Shown: positions 26,758-36,775, numbered from the stretch's first letter. The stretch is DNA of 64,000 nucleotides from Virgibacillus aidingensis (GCF_010994035.1 NZ_WIXN01000001.1:1-64000), one strand, 5' to 3'. Made by a program: numbers and translations. Notes: generated by a model from the letters alone, not told the origin.

Positions 26758-27852
26758 ATGAATCAATCTAAGTTTTGTAATGAGATCATTGGTTATCAAT
26801 GTATAAAATGTAAAAGGGAATATCCTTTTGAAGATATGTACGAAGGGTGTCCCCGATGTAAGTCTGACGGCAAGCCATCCAGTGTGAAGCCCATTTACCA
26901 AAGTCTCTTCAGCGGTGAGAATTGGCTGCCATTTGAAAGGCCAGTCACTCTTGGCGAGGGTGGAACACCATTACTTGATGTAACAACAAAACATGGAAAA
27001 TTCTACATTAAAAATGAAGCCTTAAATCCTACAGGTTCTCATAAGGATCGGATGAGTTCATTCACAATATCAATGGCAATCGCAAACGGATATCAGGGTG
27101 TTGTAGCTGCTTCAAGCGGGAATGCAGGTTTATCCATTGCTTCGTATGCGAGTTATGCAAACATTCCTTGTGTTATTATATCTACCGAAAACCTGAATAA
27201 ACAGTTAGCGTCGTACATTAAGAGCACGGGTGCTGAGTTAATATTAACAAAAACCTCTATGGAAAGGTGGGAATTAACCGAGAAGTATGTTGAAGAAGGA
27301 TTTCTTTCTGCCACAAACTATATTAATCCTCCAGCAGGAAGTCAGCCTATTGGTGTTCAGGCATATAAATTAATTGCCAGGGAATGTTATCGTCAGTTGG
27401 GTTTTACTCCCAATGCAATGGCTGTTCCTGTGTCCCGGGGTGATTTAATCTGGGGAATATATGAAGGATTTTCTGAACTAAAGCAAGTAAAACTCATAGG
27501 AAAAATCCCCAAATTATTTGCGGTGGAACCGTTTGAAAGGATGACGAAAGTTTTAGAAGGTGAAGAATATACAAGTCACTTTGACCAATATACAAATTTG
27601 AAATCAATAGCTGGCGAAACGGTTACATGGCAGGCTTTACAGGCGGTTATTGAGAGTAACGGACATGCTATTAATGTAACGGAGGAAGAAGCCATAGATT
27701 CTCAAGCAGTGATGAGCAGAAAAGGGATACATTTAGAGTTATCGTCAGCCACCGCAATTGCTGCAATTAAACATATTAGGAGAGATCAATTAGTAGAAGA
27801 AAATGATAGTATAGTAGCAGTGACAACGTCTTCAAGGTTTACACCAATATAA
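26758..27852 (+). CDS. Threonine synthase-like PLP enzyme with zinc ribbon
   Basis: 364 residues of the fold-type II PLP family. An N-terminal CxxC...CxxC pair (YQCIKCKREY and CPRCK) is probably a zinc ribbon. The PLP lysine lies in NPTGSHKDR (about residue 99), and the SSGNAGLSIA loop for PLP phosphate follows. It is isolated from thrA/thrB, so it may not be the housekeeping ThrC; related lyases or transferases cannot be excluded. Confidence 0.75.
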   Translation: MNQSKFCNEIIGYQCIKCKREYPFEDMYEGCPRCKSDGKPSSVKPIYQSLFSGENWLPFERPVTLGEGGTPLLDVTTKHGKFYIKNEALNPTGSHKDRMSSFTISMAIANGYQGVVAASSGNAGLSIASYASYANIPCVIISTENLNKQLASYIKSTGAELILTKTSMERWELTEKYVEEGFLSATNYINPPAGSQPIGVQAYKLIARECYRQLGFTPNAMAVPVSRGDLIWGIYEGFSELKQVKLIGKIPKLFAVEPFERMTKVLEGEEYTSHFDQYTNLKSIAGETVTWQALQAVIESNGHAINVTEEEAIDSQAVMSRKGIHLELSSATAIAAIKHIRRDQLVEENDSIVAVTTSSRFTPI

Positions 27853-28236
27853 AAATAAATCTTCCAAAAGCAGGCACAGCAGTTGGAGGTAACAGAAAGC
27901 CTTATTCCTACTCGTTGAAAATGCAAAAATTAGGCTTAGCAGATGGTGCTATTTCGGAGCTTATCCATTAGTAAATGCATTGGCGTTAAGTGGTATAATC
28001 AAGTGATTTCAGTGAATGAAATGCACCAATTTTAACACCTGACTACCTTAAGATAGTTTGCTTTTCTGCTATGTCTTTTTAGCTGGTTCACCAAATACTT
28101 TCTTGTTTCCTGAATAACAAATTGGACGATCCCGCGTATTATCGTCTTTATTCATTCGCAGCCAAAGCCACTGTAATCTTATCCCAAGTTATTTTATATA
28201 TTACCAAGTGTGAGGAAAAGGAGACCGTACACAGTT
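27853..28236. other. Intergenic, nothing identified
   Basis: AT-rich stretch of about 380 bp with no frame resembling a gene. A TATAAT-like box lies near 27992. Confidence 0.4.
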
Positions 28237-28693
28237 ATGGAAACAAATCACCTATTCTATAAAATTCATAAAGGCAATGTCACCGTCAAAGACTATATCG
28301 ATTGGTCACGTGGCTTATTAAGCAAGGATATTTCATCACCTTCTGTGAATATCCTTTCCTCCTGTTCCCCTCATGACAATATCTTTGAAATAGAATCTTA
28401 CTTTAATCGGGAGGTAAGGGAATTGGCGATCAAACAGCCGGCCTTTGAAGAGACGGCGAGAGCCTACATTGCTTTTTTGGCGGCAAAAATCCTGGAAACG
28501 GATGACCATAAACAAATTTATCAACTTGACGGACAGAATTTTTAATGTGGCTGCTGTAGAGATGCGATATCCAAACGACTTAATGCGCTGGATTGAACTG
28601 TCGGACCTTATGGACAGGGTTGGATATCATGAGGATCCGGTTGTAGTCCGACAGATAAAAAATGAGGCAAAGACATTTATTCGCTCGAAATGA
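28237..28693 (+). pseudogene. Frameshifted hypothetical gene
   Basis: The first frame (METNHLFYKIHKGNVTVKDY onward to about 28510) and the second (INLTDRIFNVAAVEMRYPND to 28693) read as one soluble protein of about 150 residues, interrupted by a frameshift around 28500-28515 (joined as ...KQIYQL / DRIFNV...). Family not recognised. Confidence 0.5.
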
Positions 28694-28826
28694 AGGGGAT
28701 GAAAAATTCATGCAGCATGTAACAGTAATCATTGATGGAGGAAGTTATGAAATTTGTACTACCATAGGATAGTTTCATTTAACAATCATAAAATTAACAG
28801 TTTTACCATCTAAGGAGGGCTATATC

Positions 28827-29387
28827 ATGTTTACATATACTATTAATAAAGATTGCGAATTGAAACTGCTAGAACCAAGACATGCTGAAAGACTTTTTTT
28901 GCTGACTGAACAGTCGAGGGAAAAACTTCGTGAATGGCTTTCATGGGTTGACTTTACTCAAACTGTGAGTAATTCAGAAGACTTTATAAATAGCACTTTA
29001 AAACAATTCAGTAATAATGATGGTTTTCAGGCAGGAATTTGGTATAAAGGGGAACTTGCCGGAGTTGTTGGTTTGCATAAAATAGACTGGTCAAATAAAT
29101 CTACATCAATTGGCTATTGGTTAGGGGAAAGATATCAAGGTAAAGGGTTAATGACTGAGTCTTGTAAAGCAGTGATTGATTATTGTTTTAATGAGTTGAA
29201 TTTATATAGAATAGAAATTCATGTTGCAACTGAAAACATGAAGAGTATAGCTATTCCCGAAAAGCTTAGCTTTCAAAAAGAAGGCTGCATCAGGGGTGCT
29301 GAATGGTTATATGATAAATACGTGGACCATTATATATACGGCTTAATAAGGGATGATTGCCATTCAACTGACTTTAGACGGAGCTAG
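28827..29387 (+). CDS. GNAT acetyltransferase, RimL/YdaF type
   Basis: 186 residues. N-terminal LKLLEPRHAERLFLLTEQSR, the SIGYWLGERYQGKGLMTE acetyl-CoA-binding region (about residues 92-109) with the Q/RxxGxG-type loop, and LYRIEIHVATENMKS are typical of RimJ/RimL-like acetyltransferases such as YdaF. The last residues may be altered by a join to foreign sequence. RBS AAGGAGGG. Confidence 0.8.
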   Translation: MFTYTINKDCELKLLEPRHAERLFLLTEQSREKLREWLSWVDFTQTVSNSEDFINSTLKQFSNNDGFQAGIWYKGELAGVVGLHKIDWSNKSTSIGYWLGERYQGKGLMTESCKAVIDYCFNELNLYRIEIHVATENMKSIAIPEKLSFQKEGCIRGAEWLYDKYVDHYIYGLIRDDCHSTDFRRS

Positions 29388-29565
29388 GAATGCTCCAATT
29401 TATGCAGAATATGATTTGCTAACCAAAGTAACGTCTGAAAGGATTTACGTATTCCAATCAGGGACAGGCTTTGACAGAGATGCGAAACAACTTGAAAAAC
29501 CTCCCTTTGCAAAGTACATGAATGTGTATCCCAATTTCAGGGGAGGGGGCGTGGAAGATCATTAA
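29353..29565 (+). CDS. Short ORF, possibly a gene remnant
   Basis: 70 codons overlapping the end of the acetyltransferase in another frame. The stretch YAEYDLLTKVTSERIYVFQS looks protein-like, but there is no RBS at the first ATG. Perhaps the C-terminal part of a lost gene. Confidence 0.25.
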   Translation: MIAIQLTLDGARNAPIYAEYDLLTKVTSERIYVFQSGTGFDRDAKQLEKPPFAKYMNVYPNFRGGGVEDH

Positions 29566-29735
29566 AGTTGTTGGTAAAAACTTACGACTGAAATTATATA
29601 AGTGAACTTCGGCAGAGATACACAAATACGAAACGCATCTTGAAGACAATACCCTTTAAATATGGTGTGCCACTGTTATAAGTGAAATATAGGCTGCCCC
29701 CAGAAAAAGGGGCCAGCAACATTAGGAAGTATTAC

Positions 29736-30326
29736 ATGGAAAAACTGCAAAAGAGAGGTCTTAATGTGGAGTTGAAAGTAGTATGGTCAAATGAAGAACA
29801 GTTTGGATGTGAATACCTGAAGCTTGTTTCCAAAAATGGTAATTTAACCACCGCACAAGGAACAATTATTTTTATAGATGGAGAGAAATCTGATGCTCAT
29901 AACATAAACTATACCGTTGAATTTGATGAACATTGGATTACTAAAAGGCTAAATATAGTAGTCGATTACTTTTCCAGTTTGGAGTTAATATCCGATGGGG
30001 AAGGGAACTGGTTTAATACCGACGGGGAGCCGGTAGACAAACTAAAAGGGGCTATAGATATAGATATATCTGCAACACCCTTTTCTAACTCCCTCCCCAT
30101 TAATAGAGTTAATTGGGAAGAAAATCAACTAGAGCATTTTGAAATGGTTTATATTTTAGTGCCATCTTTAGAATTGAAAAAAGTTCTTCAATCCTACAGG
30201 TTTATTCGCAGTGAAAATGGCTTGAAGTATTTTCATTACCGTTGTTATGACTATGAAACTATTATATGTGTAGATGCAAATGGACTTGTAGTTAATTATC
30301 CAGGAGTGTTTATGAGGAAAATTTAG
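29736..30326 (+). CDS. Putative glycolipid-binding domain protein (PF06475-like)
   Basis: 196 residues from the ATG that follows AGGAAG; an upstream in-frame GTG lacks an RBS. VVWSNEEQFGCEYLKL at the start, the WFNTDGEPVDKLKGAIDIDI central block and YFHYRCYDYETIICVDANGL near the end fit the uncharacterised bacterial glycolipid-binding family. Soluble, no signal peptide. Biological role unknown. Confidence 0.6.
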   Translation: MEKLQKRGLNVELKVVWSNEEQFGCEYLKLVSKNGNLTTAQGTIIFIDGEKSDAHNINYTVEFDEHWITKRLNIVVDYFSSLELISDGEGNWFNTDGEPVDKLKGAIDIDISATPFSNSLPINRVNWEENQLEHFEMVYILVPSLELKKVLQSYRFIRSENGLKYFHYRCYDYETIICVDANGLVVNYPGVFMRKI

Positions 30327-30470
30327 TGTTTGGTGCGATAAGTCAAGAAGGATTATCGCTCTTTATTTCGAATTTATTGTAGTATAGGGGGCAGTTTAAC
30401 AATTACAAAATCTATTTCACAGCAAGACGTGTGCTCCATCAAATCGATGCATATTTAGGGGAAGATAAAA

Positions 30471-31151
30471 ATGAAAATTGGCTTAATAGGGGATAGTTTA
30501 ACTGAAGGCCGGCCTGGGGTGTCTTTTGTAAATATTTTAAAGAATAAATATCCAAACTTTACTTTGGACAACTTGGGAAAACCGGGAGAGTCCGTGAAAA
30601 GTTTGCACACCCGTTTACAAAAAATGAAATTAGATGCAGATTATGATCTCACCTTTCTTTGGATAGGGGTCAACGATATGTATTCTAAATTGCTTAGAGT
30701 TCAAGCTCAGCCTGTTGCAAAAGACCATGAGGAGTTTCGGGAAATTTACACCGGCGTTTTAGAAAATATAATTTCTTCTTCTAACCAAGTTATTGCAGTC
30801 TCACCAGGATTAGTAGGGGAAAATTTAATGAATGCTTCGAATAAAGAGCTGAAGGAATTGTCTTCAATCATTCAAAATATAATTAGTAAATACCCTAATG
30901 CAGGATTTCTGGATATGCAATCTGTGTTCCAAAAAAGATTGAGTAAACTTGATAGTTCTGACTATATTAGCAAAAGTGTTATAAAAGTTATGAAAGATGT
31001 CTTTTTCTGCAAGAATTCGATTCAAATCGACAAATTATCAAAAAAACGTGGCCTCCATTTGACCCTGGACGGTATTCATTTAAATAGTAATGGTGCTGCG
31101 ATAGTGGCAGAGGAATATGCATTCATAATCGAGCGATACTACGGATTATAA
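30471..31151 (+). CDS. SGNH/GDSL hydrolase
   Basis: 226 residues. Block I GDSLTEG (residues 7-13) supplies the nucleophilic Ser, block III contains GVNDMY, and the Asp/His pair is in DGIHLN near residue 205. Cytoplasmic, without a signal peptide. Esterase or lipase-like activity is expected; the substrate is unknown. RBS AGGGGAAG. Confidence 0.85.
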   Translation: MKIGLIGDSLTEGRPGVSFVNILKNKYPNFTLDNLGKPGESVKSLHTRLQKMKLDADYDLTFLWIGVNDMYSKLLRVQAQPVAKDHEEFREIYTGVLENIISSSNQVIAVSPGLVGENLMNASNKELKELSSIIQNIISKYPNAGFLDMQSVFQKRLSKLDSSDYISKSVIKVMKDVFFCKNSIQIDKLSKKRGLHLTLDGIHLNSNGAAIVAEEYAFIIERYYGL

Positions 31152-31490
31152 TGCGTGTAATTAAAATGAAAGCGTAACTTTACACCTGCAGGATCAAGGA
31201 CCTGATATGCAGCCGTATGACCCGCCCCGTATTTTGGCAAAAACACTTCCCGAAAATGGCCGAATTCGGGCTTGACTTATGCCCTGATTGAATTGTTGCC
31301 GGCAAAGCTTGGAATTATGTTTATGAAAAATCTGGCAAAAGGTAACTGCAATGTTAATAACCACTACTACTCCTAATGCTTTTGAAACAATTCAAATAAA
31401 CTTTGAAAAAGAATCTTTCTATAAATCTGCAAACGTTTGAGCAGCTGCATTTTGCCAGGGTATCATGTGGCTTATTTTTTTATTTTTATA
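31152..31490. other. Intergenic with possible decayed coding sequence
   Basis: Between the SGNH hydrolase and the next promoter, several short frames interrupted by stops read through 31200-31420, without a recognisable family. No RNA or repeat seen. Confidence 0.3.
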
Positions 31491-31519
31491 TTGACTAACC
31501 GTTCAACCAATAGTAAAAT
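31491..31519 (+). promoter_or_regulatory. Promoter with putative TetR operator (hydrolase 1)
   Basis: TTGACT, a 17-bp spacer and TAAAAT. The -35 and spacer begin TTGACTAACCGTTCAACC, which shares TTGACTAA..GTTC with the sequence upstream of the second hydrolase at 32394. The common motif may be bound by the TetR protein encoded at 33202. Confidence 0.5.
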
Positions 31520-31554
31520 AACATAAAATAACTCAATTTTTTGGAGGGATATTA

Positions 31555-32304
31555 TTGGACTTATACTATGAAGTTAAGGGCGAGGGGCACCCCGTTGTGC
31601 TTATTCACAGTGGCGGTGCTGATCTCAGAGACTGGACATATGTATTCCCGGTTTTAGCCAATGACTATAAGGTCATTGCTTATGATGGGCGTGGTGCGGG
31701 GAAATCTCCTACTCCCACAGAGGATGTCAACTGTGTAGAAGACCTGAAAGCCCTGCTGGATCACTTGAAAATCTCCAAACCAACTATAGTTGGTCACTCC
31801 ATGGGTGGTCAGATTGCTGCAGATTTTGCATTGGAGTATCCCGAAAGTATTTCGGGACTGATTTTGATAGCTCCGTCTCTGTCGGGCTTTAACTATTCAA
31901 CGGAATTTTTAACATATATGAATAAGATTAATGAAGCAGCACCGGATATTGACAAAATGATTGAGATTTCACAAAGTGCCCCTTTATATCAAGTTGTCCA
32001 ATCCAGTCCGCATAAGAAATTGACTGAAACGATGCTGCGCCACCATATCAACCGGGCTTTTAAATGGCCGGCTTTTAATATGATTTGGCCGGATCCGCCT
32101 GCTGCGGAAAGATTGGAAGAATTGACTGCCAAAACATTAATCATCATCGGTACCGAAGAGTTCCCCGATAACCTCCGAGTTGCAGAATATTTCCATCAGC
32201 ACGCAAATGCCAAAGTTATAGAGATCGCTGGTTCGGATCATATGGTAACGCTTACTCATCCTGATACTATATGCCACCATATTACCAGCTTTATAGAGGA
32301 ATGA
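31555..32304 (+). CDS. Alpha/beta hydrolase, copy 1
   Basis: 249 residues. Oxyanion HSGGADLRDW near residue 18, nucleophile elbow GHSMGGQ (Ser about 83), and a C-terminal catalytic His in SDHMV (about 229). The opening MDLYYEVKGEGHPVVLIH shows it is cytoplasmic. TTG start after GGAGGG. It is a clear paralogue of the next gene; both end in a similar LTH...ITSFIEE/ITAFMEE tail. Substrate unknown. Confidence 0.85.
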   Translation: MDLYYEVKGEGHPVVLIHSGGADLRDWTYVFPVLANDYKVIAYDGRGAGKSPTPTEDVNCVEDLKALLDHLKISKPTIVGHSMGGQIAADFALEYPESISGLILIAPSLSGFNYSTEFLTYMNKINEAAPDIDKMIEISQSAPLYQVVQSSPHKKLTETMLRHHINRAFKWPAFNMIWPDPPAAERLEELTAKTLIIIGTEEFPDNLRVAEYFHQHANAKVIEIAGSDHMVTLTHPDTICHHITSFIEE

Positions 32305-32393
32305 TATTCGTATAAAGCCCTGAGGGAGGAATAACCGTCAGCAGCTGAAGAGAATCCAATGGCCTTCACAGCGTTGCTTATTAATATTTTCTA

Positions 32394-32422
32394 TTGACTA
32401 AATGTTCGTTCGATGAAAATTT
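32394..32422 (+). promoter_or_regulatory. Promoter region with putative TetR operator (hydrolase 2)
   Basis: TTGACTAAATGTTCGTTCG shares TTGACTAA..GTTC with the motif before hydrolase 1. The -10 is less clear. Confidence 0.4.
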
Positions 32423-32444
32423 ATTATAAAATGGAGGGGTTATA

Positions 32445-33194
32445 TTGGATTTACATTACGAAATGCAAGGAAAGGGTCATCCCGTCGTTTTGATTCATGG
32501 CGGAGGAGCTGATTTACGGGAATGGAATTTTCTGGCTCCACTTCTGGCTAAACATTATAAAGTAGTGGCTGTTGATGCCCGCGGGATCGGCCAATCACCA
32601 ACTCCGAAAAATGAGGTTAATTATGTTGAAGATGTACTTTACTTTATAGATGAGCTAAAATTTGATATGGCAACCATTATTGGTCATTCTCTCGGCGGCC
32701 AGGTTGCAACTGAATTCTCATTAGCTCATCCCGAAAGAGTCGCAAACCTTGTTTTAATTGCTCCTGCTCTGTCAGGATTTAAAGGTTATACGGAATTTGA
32801 GCACATAATGGAAAAGGTGATGGGAGCGGCCCCGGAAGTGGATAAGATGATGGAGGTAATGCTGCATTCTCCATTATATCAAGTTGTTATTGACAGGCCG
32901 CAAAAAGATCTTGCTGTCCAAATGCTTCGAGATCAATTCCAGCGAGGGCTTGAGGAACCTTTATTTAAAATGGTATGGCCGGATCCGCCAGCCATCGCCC
33001 GATTAAATGAACTAAGTATCAAAACATTATTTATTATTGGAGAAAAAGATTTAAATGAAAATTTTGTTGCTGCCGAACATTTTAGAAAAGTTCCTAAGAT
33101 CAAGTTTTCCAAAATACCCAATGCTGATCATATGCTTACGCTGACACATGCTGAAGCGTTAAATCAGGAAATCACTGCTTTTATGGAGGAATGA
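32445..33194 (+). CDS. Alpha/beta hydrolase, copy 2
   Basis: Same length (249) and architecture as the preceding gene, with HGGGADLREW, GHSLGGQ (Ser about 83) and ADHML near the C-terminus. The two proteins align end to end and clearly arose by tandem duplication. TTG start with GGAGGGG. It ends eight bases before the TetR gene, so hydrolase 2 and the regulator are probably co-transcribed. Confidence 0.85.
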   Translation: MDLHYEMQGKGHPVVLIHGGGADLREWNFLAPLLAKHYKVVAVDARGIGQSPTPKNEVNYVEDVLYFIDELKFDMATIIGHSLGGQVATEFSLAHPERVANLVLIAPALSGFKGYTEFEHIMEKVMGAAPEVDKMMEVMLHSPLYQVVIDRPQKDLAVQMLRDQFQRGLEEPLFKMVWPDPPAIARLNELSIKTLFIIGEKDLNENFVAAEHFRKVPKIKFSKIPNADHMLTLTHAEALNQEITAFMEE

Positions 33195-33201
33195 AATTAA
33201 C

Positions 33202-33792
33202 ATGCCGCGTACACCTGAAGAAAATGATCGTATCCGCCAAGCATCCAAAGAAAACATTCGTGCTGCAGCGATGGACCTATTTATGAAACAAGGTTATTAC
33301 AGCACTTCTATCAGTGATATAGCTAAACAAGCAGGAATTTCGAAAGGATTACTTTATAACTATTACAAGGGAAAAGAAGAACTGATTGCTGAAATGGTTG
33401 AAGCTAGAATCAGGGAAGTGCTTGTAGTTATGGAATCGGCAATCAATTTGGATACACCCAGTGAACAGATTGCATTTATAGTGAATAATGCCATTGATCA
33501 TATTTATCAGCGGCCGGAAGTTCACCGTTTTTATCTGCACCTGCAGACGCAGCCGGAAGCTGATAAAGAGTTAATCAAATACAGTCAGCGCATTATTGAA
33601 GAAAATGCCAGGCAATTTGAATTGCAATGTGAAATATTTGAAAAAATGGGGGTAAATGAGCCGAGGAAACGATCATTATATTTTTCTTCTGCTCTTCAGG
33701 GAATCATGTTAATGATATCCACCTACCCCCAGCAATTCCCGATTGAGGAAATTAAAGCCCAAATGATTCGTGAATTTTGCAACGAGAGCTGA
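33202..33792 (+). CDS. TetR family transcriptional regulator
   Basis: 196 residues. N-terminal helix-turn-helix (STSISDIAKQAGISKGLLYN, about residues 33-52) with the usual YYKGKEEL after it; the C-terminal ligand domain is unrelated to known groups by eye. It directly follows two paralogous hydrolases and probably controls both through the shared upstream motif. Confidence 0.85.
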   Translation: MPRTPEENDRIRQASKENIRAAAMDLFMKQGYYSTSISDIAKQAGISKGLLYNYYKGKEELIAEMVEARIREVLVVMESAINLDTPSEQIAFIVNNAIDHIYQRPEVHRFYLHLQTQPEADKELIKYSQRIIEENARQFELQCEIFEKMGVNEPRKRSLYFSSALQGIMLMISTYPQQFPIEEIKAQMIREFCNES

Positions 33793-33972
33793 GCATATCA
33801 AGGTTTACTTGTGCTTCTTATTGTCCAGGGAATTATAAAATTTTTGGGCTTTGGATAAAGCAGCAAAGTTCTATAGCCTCGTTCGAATCCAGCGCCCAGC
33901 AACTATCAAACTTCACACTCCTCGACTGCGGTAAGTCAACATCGGCTCGTACTCCGTCGTGTTTCCTTTATC

Positions 33973-35505
33973 TTATCGCGAAGTGCTCCAGTTTGTACGT
34001 TGCTGAACAGGCGCTTGTTCCTTTGAAATATACCAATTGCGAAATACCTTACACCATTCAATCGGAACATCATTTATTCTTGTATGCTTCACCGGTCTGG
34101 CACGATGACTCATCATAATGGAAACCAATCCTAACTTTTGCTGGATGATATTGCGTGTCAATTGTAACTCGGCTATTTTAGTTCTTTTTGAAAGGAAAAG
34201 TTTATTGGTAAATCCGCCGGTTTTAAACTGCACAAACTCACCACTCATCGTAAAACCGGTTTGGAAGAAACTAAGCACTCTGGACATAATTACCAATAGC
34301 AGAATAACAATCGAAGGCACCCACCATGCCAATTCTATTCCGAAAAAATCCGGCCTGAAATAAAATAGAAAAACAGTCGCTATCATCCAAAACCAGCTTG
34401 GCCTTAACATGCGGAGTGACAATGCCTTTTTGGGCAGGCGTTCCATATTTGCAGCCACCTGATAGTCCGGCAATATTTCACGGATCATCGAATATGCACG
34501 CTGGACCGGGAGAAAAGGATAAAGTGTATTCACTTCCAGTTCCTCAGTGCTGGTACCGCCCGCGCAAATCAATTTGACTTCAGCAAGTCCGAGTATTCTT
34601 TTCATCCATGATTGGTGTACACTGACTGCTTGAACATTTGCTTTGGTAATCATAAAGGAGGTCATCTCCAAAATTCCCTTGGAAATATAAATATGATCCA
34701 CATCTGAGGCAATTTCATATTTCCCATACCTTAACGCTGTTAAAATACCGCCGCCAAAGACAGCCGCCAGCATTAGCAAGGTCAGGAAAATCAGCAACAT
34801 CCACCAGGACCAGGAATGCAGCATATTAGAGAACATTCCTTCTATTTTTCCTTCCATATGAAATAACTGTTCCAGATTGGATATAAGTGACCAGGCAATA
34901 GGAATAACTGCTATAAAACTAAACGAGGTAAGCGCAGCCTTAAAAATATCACGCTTGGCCGGTGTGAAATGGACTGTATACCCGGCATTATTTCCATATT
35001 TAATTTCGATTGCAGGTTTGGCCTGATTTTCCTCAAATATAACCTCTCTATCGGTAATATTTCCCTTTCTGCGGATCTGTTTTTCTATATCCATAGATTC
35101 CTCCGGTGTCAGCACCTGAAAGGTAACTGAACTATGATCCCCCGTGACGTTTGTTTCGAGCGTAAGTGAAGTCATGTTAAATATACGGTGAAATAATGTT
35201 GTTTTCCTCCGTACATGTTGAATATTTTCATAGGGAATGGTTCGGCTGCTGTTTGCGAATAGGCGTCGCTGCAGCTGCAGACTTTTATCGTCAATCTTAT
35301 ACCTGCTTGTAAACCATTTAACCGGAATATCCAGAAGGATAATAATAAATAGTAAAACAAATGCATAACGGCCATATTTATACAGCCAGAACTCGGAATT
35401 TGCCTGAATTATAAATAAAAAAATAAAAAAGAAAATAGAATTACTGACCAGGCGCCAAATATCATGGAGTATAATCAGCGGATGATAGCGTTTTTCCTGA
35501 TTCAT
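33973..35505 (-). CDS. ydbT: YdbT-like bPH2-domain membrane protein
   Basis: 510 residues with several membrane helices (near residues 18-55, 195-260, 365-400) and three bacterial PH (bPH2) segments such as YKIDDKSLQLQRRLFANSSRTIPYENIQ-like (starts about 72), YEIASDVDHIYISKGI (about 275) and FVQFKTGGFTNKLF. It overlaps the upstream ydbS by four bases. B. subtilis YdbS-YdbT are linked to envelope stress and antimicrobial tolerance. Function is inferred from that similarity. Confidence 0.8.
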   Translation of the reverse strand: MNQEKRYHPLIILHDIWRLVSNSIFFFIFLFIIQANSEFWLYKYGRYAFVLLFIIILLDIPVKWFTSRYKIDDKSLQLQRRLFANSSRTIPYENIQHVRRKTTLFHRIFNMTSLTLETNVTGDHSSVTFQVLTPEESMDIEKQIRRKGNITDREVIFEENQAKPAIEIKYGNNAGYTVHFTPAKRDIFKAALTSFSFIAVIPIAWSLISNLEQLFHMEGKIEGMFSNMLHSWSWWMLLIFLTLLMLAAVFGGGILTALRYGKYEIASDVDHIYISKGILEMTSFMITKANVQAVSVHQSWMKRILGLAEVKLICAGGTSTEELEVNTLYPFLPVQRAYSMIREILPDYQVAANMERLPKKALSLRMLRPSWFWMIATVFLFYFRPDFFGIELAWWVPSIVILLLVIMSRVLSFFQTGFTMSGEFVQFKTGGFTNKLFLSKRTKIAELQLTRNIIQQKLGLVSIMMSHRARPVKHTRINDVPIEWCKVFRNWYISKEQAPVQQRTNWSTSR

Positions 35506-35996
35506 GCTTCCGGCTCCTTTACATTCGCATAATGTGCAATTTGATTACGCAGTTCCATGGCTTCCGTTTCATATAAAGCGGGGATTGTATGTTCCGTGGT
35601 GATCGTGTTCACTTTTATGTTATATAGCTTATACCTGCGCAAAACCGGCCCCTGATGAATGGTAACAGATTGAATTCTGGTCATAGGGATAAGCTGTTGT
35701 TTTTCATTAATTGCACCTGATTTTAGCTGTAAAAACTCCTCACTAATGTCAAAACGCCAATGCTTATAATGTAATCGCATTTTTAAAGGAGAAAATATCA
35801 TATCAATAATCGTTAAAGCTGTCAGTATAATGAGTATCCAGCCTATCCATTCTTTCCAAAGGAAGTAATAATCAAGATAGAGTAAGACACCAAGAATAAG
35901 AAACCCAATTACATTTAAAATTATTTCATTGATCAGCCAAGCCTTCATACTGTCTTTGGATAATCGCTGTTTTGGTAAAGGAACTTCTCTTATCAA
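35502..35996 (-). CDS. ydbS: YdbS-like bPH2-domain membrane protein
   Basis: 164 residues: two membrane helices (about 22-60) followed by one bPH2 domain (FDISEEFLQLKSGAIN to SVTIHQGPVLRR). TTG start supported by AAAGGTGAT. First gene of the ydbS-ydbT pair; its stop overlaps the ydbT start. Confidence 0.8.
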   Translation of the reverse strand: MIREVPLPKQRLSKDSMKAWLINEIILNVIGFLILGVLLYLDYYFLWKEWIGWILIILTALTIIDMIFSPLKMRLHYKHWRFDISEEFLQLKSGAINEKQQLIPMTRIQSVTIHQGPVLRRYKLYNIKVNTITTEHTIPALYETEAMELRNQIAHYANVKEPEA

Positions 35997-36063
35997 TATA
36001 AATCACCTTTCATATCCTCTGCTGTTTGAATTATATTTAATATAACAGAGAGGACAACCTTTT

Positions 36064-36081
36064 TCAATAATAATTTATTGA
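36064..36081. promoter_or_regulatory. Inverted repeat, possible operator
   Basis: TCAATAA and TTATTGA separated by TAAT, between the divergent ydbS and DUF2975 genes. It could be bound by the Xre-type protein encoded downstream. Confidence 0.3.
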
Positions 36082-36184
36082 TAATCGATAAAAATAGATT
36101 GATTAAAGTAAAGTTCATATGGTAATATTTATTCATGGGAAGTAAATTACAACCACTTTTATATCACTTCTAAGGAGAATACCA

Positions 36185-36757
36185 ATGAGAGCTAATATTA
36201 TATTTAAAATTTCATCCATTCTGTGTTTCATATTATTCTTTATTGTCCTTTTGACAGGTTTATTTACCATCGCGGCAGGTTTTTCATATATTTGGTGGCC
36301 TGATAGCTCCTTTACAAAGTCTTTGGGGGAATTTGAACCAATATACGCCTATATGACTTTTGCGTTTTATGGACAGCCGGATCTTTATACCGACTCATCT
36401 TTTATGGTTTTATCTTTATTTTCTGATATTACCTTGTTTCTGTTTGTACTTTTGTTTTTATGGCTGCTTTACAAATTACTGAAAAACATTTATAAAGACA
36501 GTCTGTTTATGTATGAAAATGTTTCCATTCTTTTTTGGATGGGCATCACTTTTGCCGTACTGGGATCAGCCACAACGTATACGGATGGTCTGTTGCTTTC
36601 CAAAGCAATAAGGGAGTTAGAAATTTCCAATGCTTCCATTGCCTTTTCCAACATAGCTTATATTGATTTCATCTTTGGCGGAATCGTGATGATAATTATT
36701 GCTTATGCCCTTAAAAAGGCGGTTCTTGCTGTAGAGGAAAATAAGAAAACTATATGA
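36185..36757 (+). CDS. DUF2975 membrane protein (YoaS-like)
   Basis: 190 residues with four membrane helices and the family's NASIAFSNIAYIDFIFGGIV segment near the C-terminus. It is followed after 18 bp by a small Cro/CI-type regulator, the pair known as YoaS-YozG in B. subtilis. Function unknown; probably regulated by its neighbour. Confidence 0.75.
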   Translation: MRANIIFKISSILCFILFFIVLLTGLFTIAAGFSYIWWPDSSFTKSLGEFEPIYAYMTFAFYGQPDLYTDSSFMVLSLFSDITLFLFVLLFLWLLYKLLKNIYKDSLFMYENVSILFWMGITFAVLGSATTYTDGLLLSKAIRELEISNASIAFSNIAYIDFIFGGIVMIIIAYALKKAVLAVEENKKTI

Positions 36758-36775
36758 TGAAGTAGGGGAATTAAA

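Noticed and set aside
21478-31151. A defence island
   Set aside because: The cluster of methyltransferases, small ORFs and a deoxyribosyltransferase-like protein has no nuclease, helicase or other recognised anti-phage component; genes are spaced as single units.
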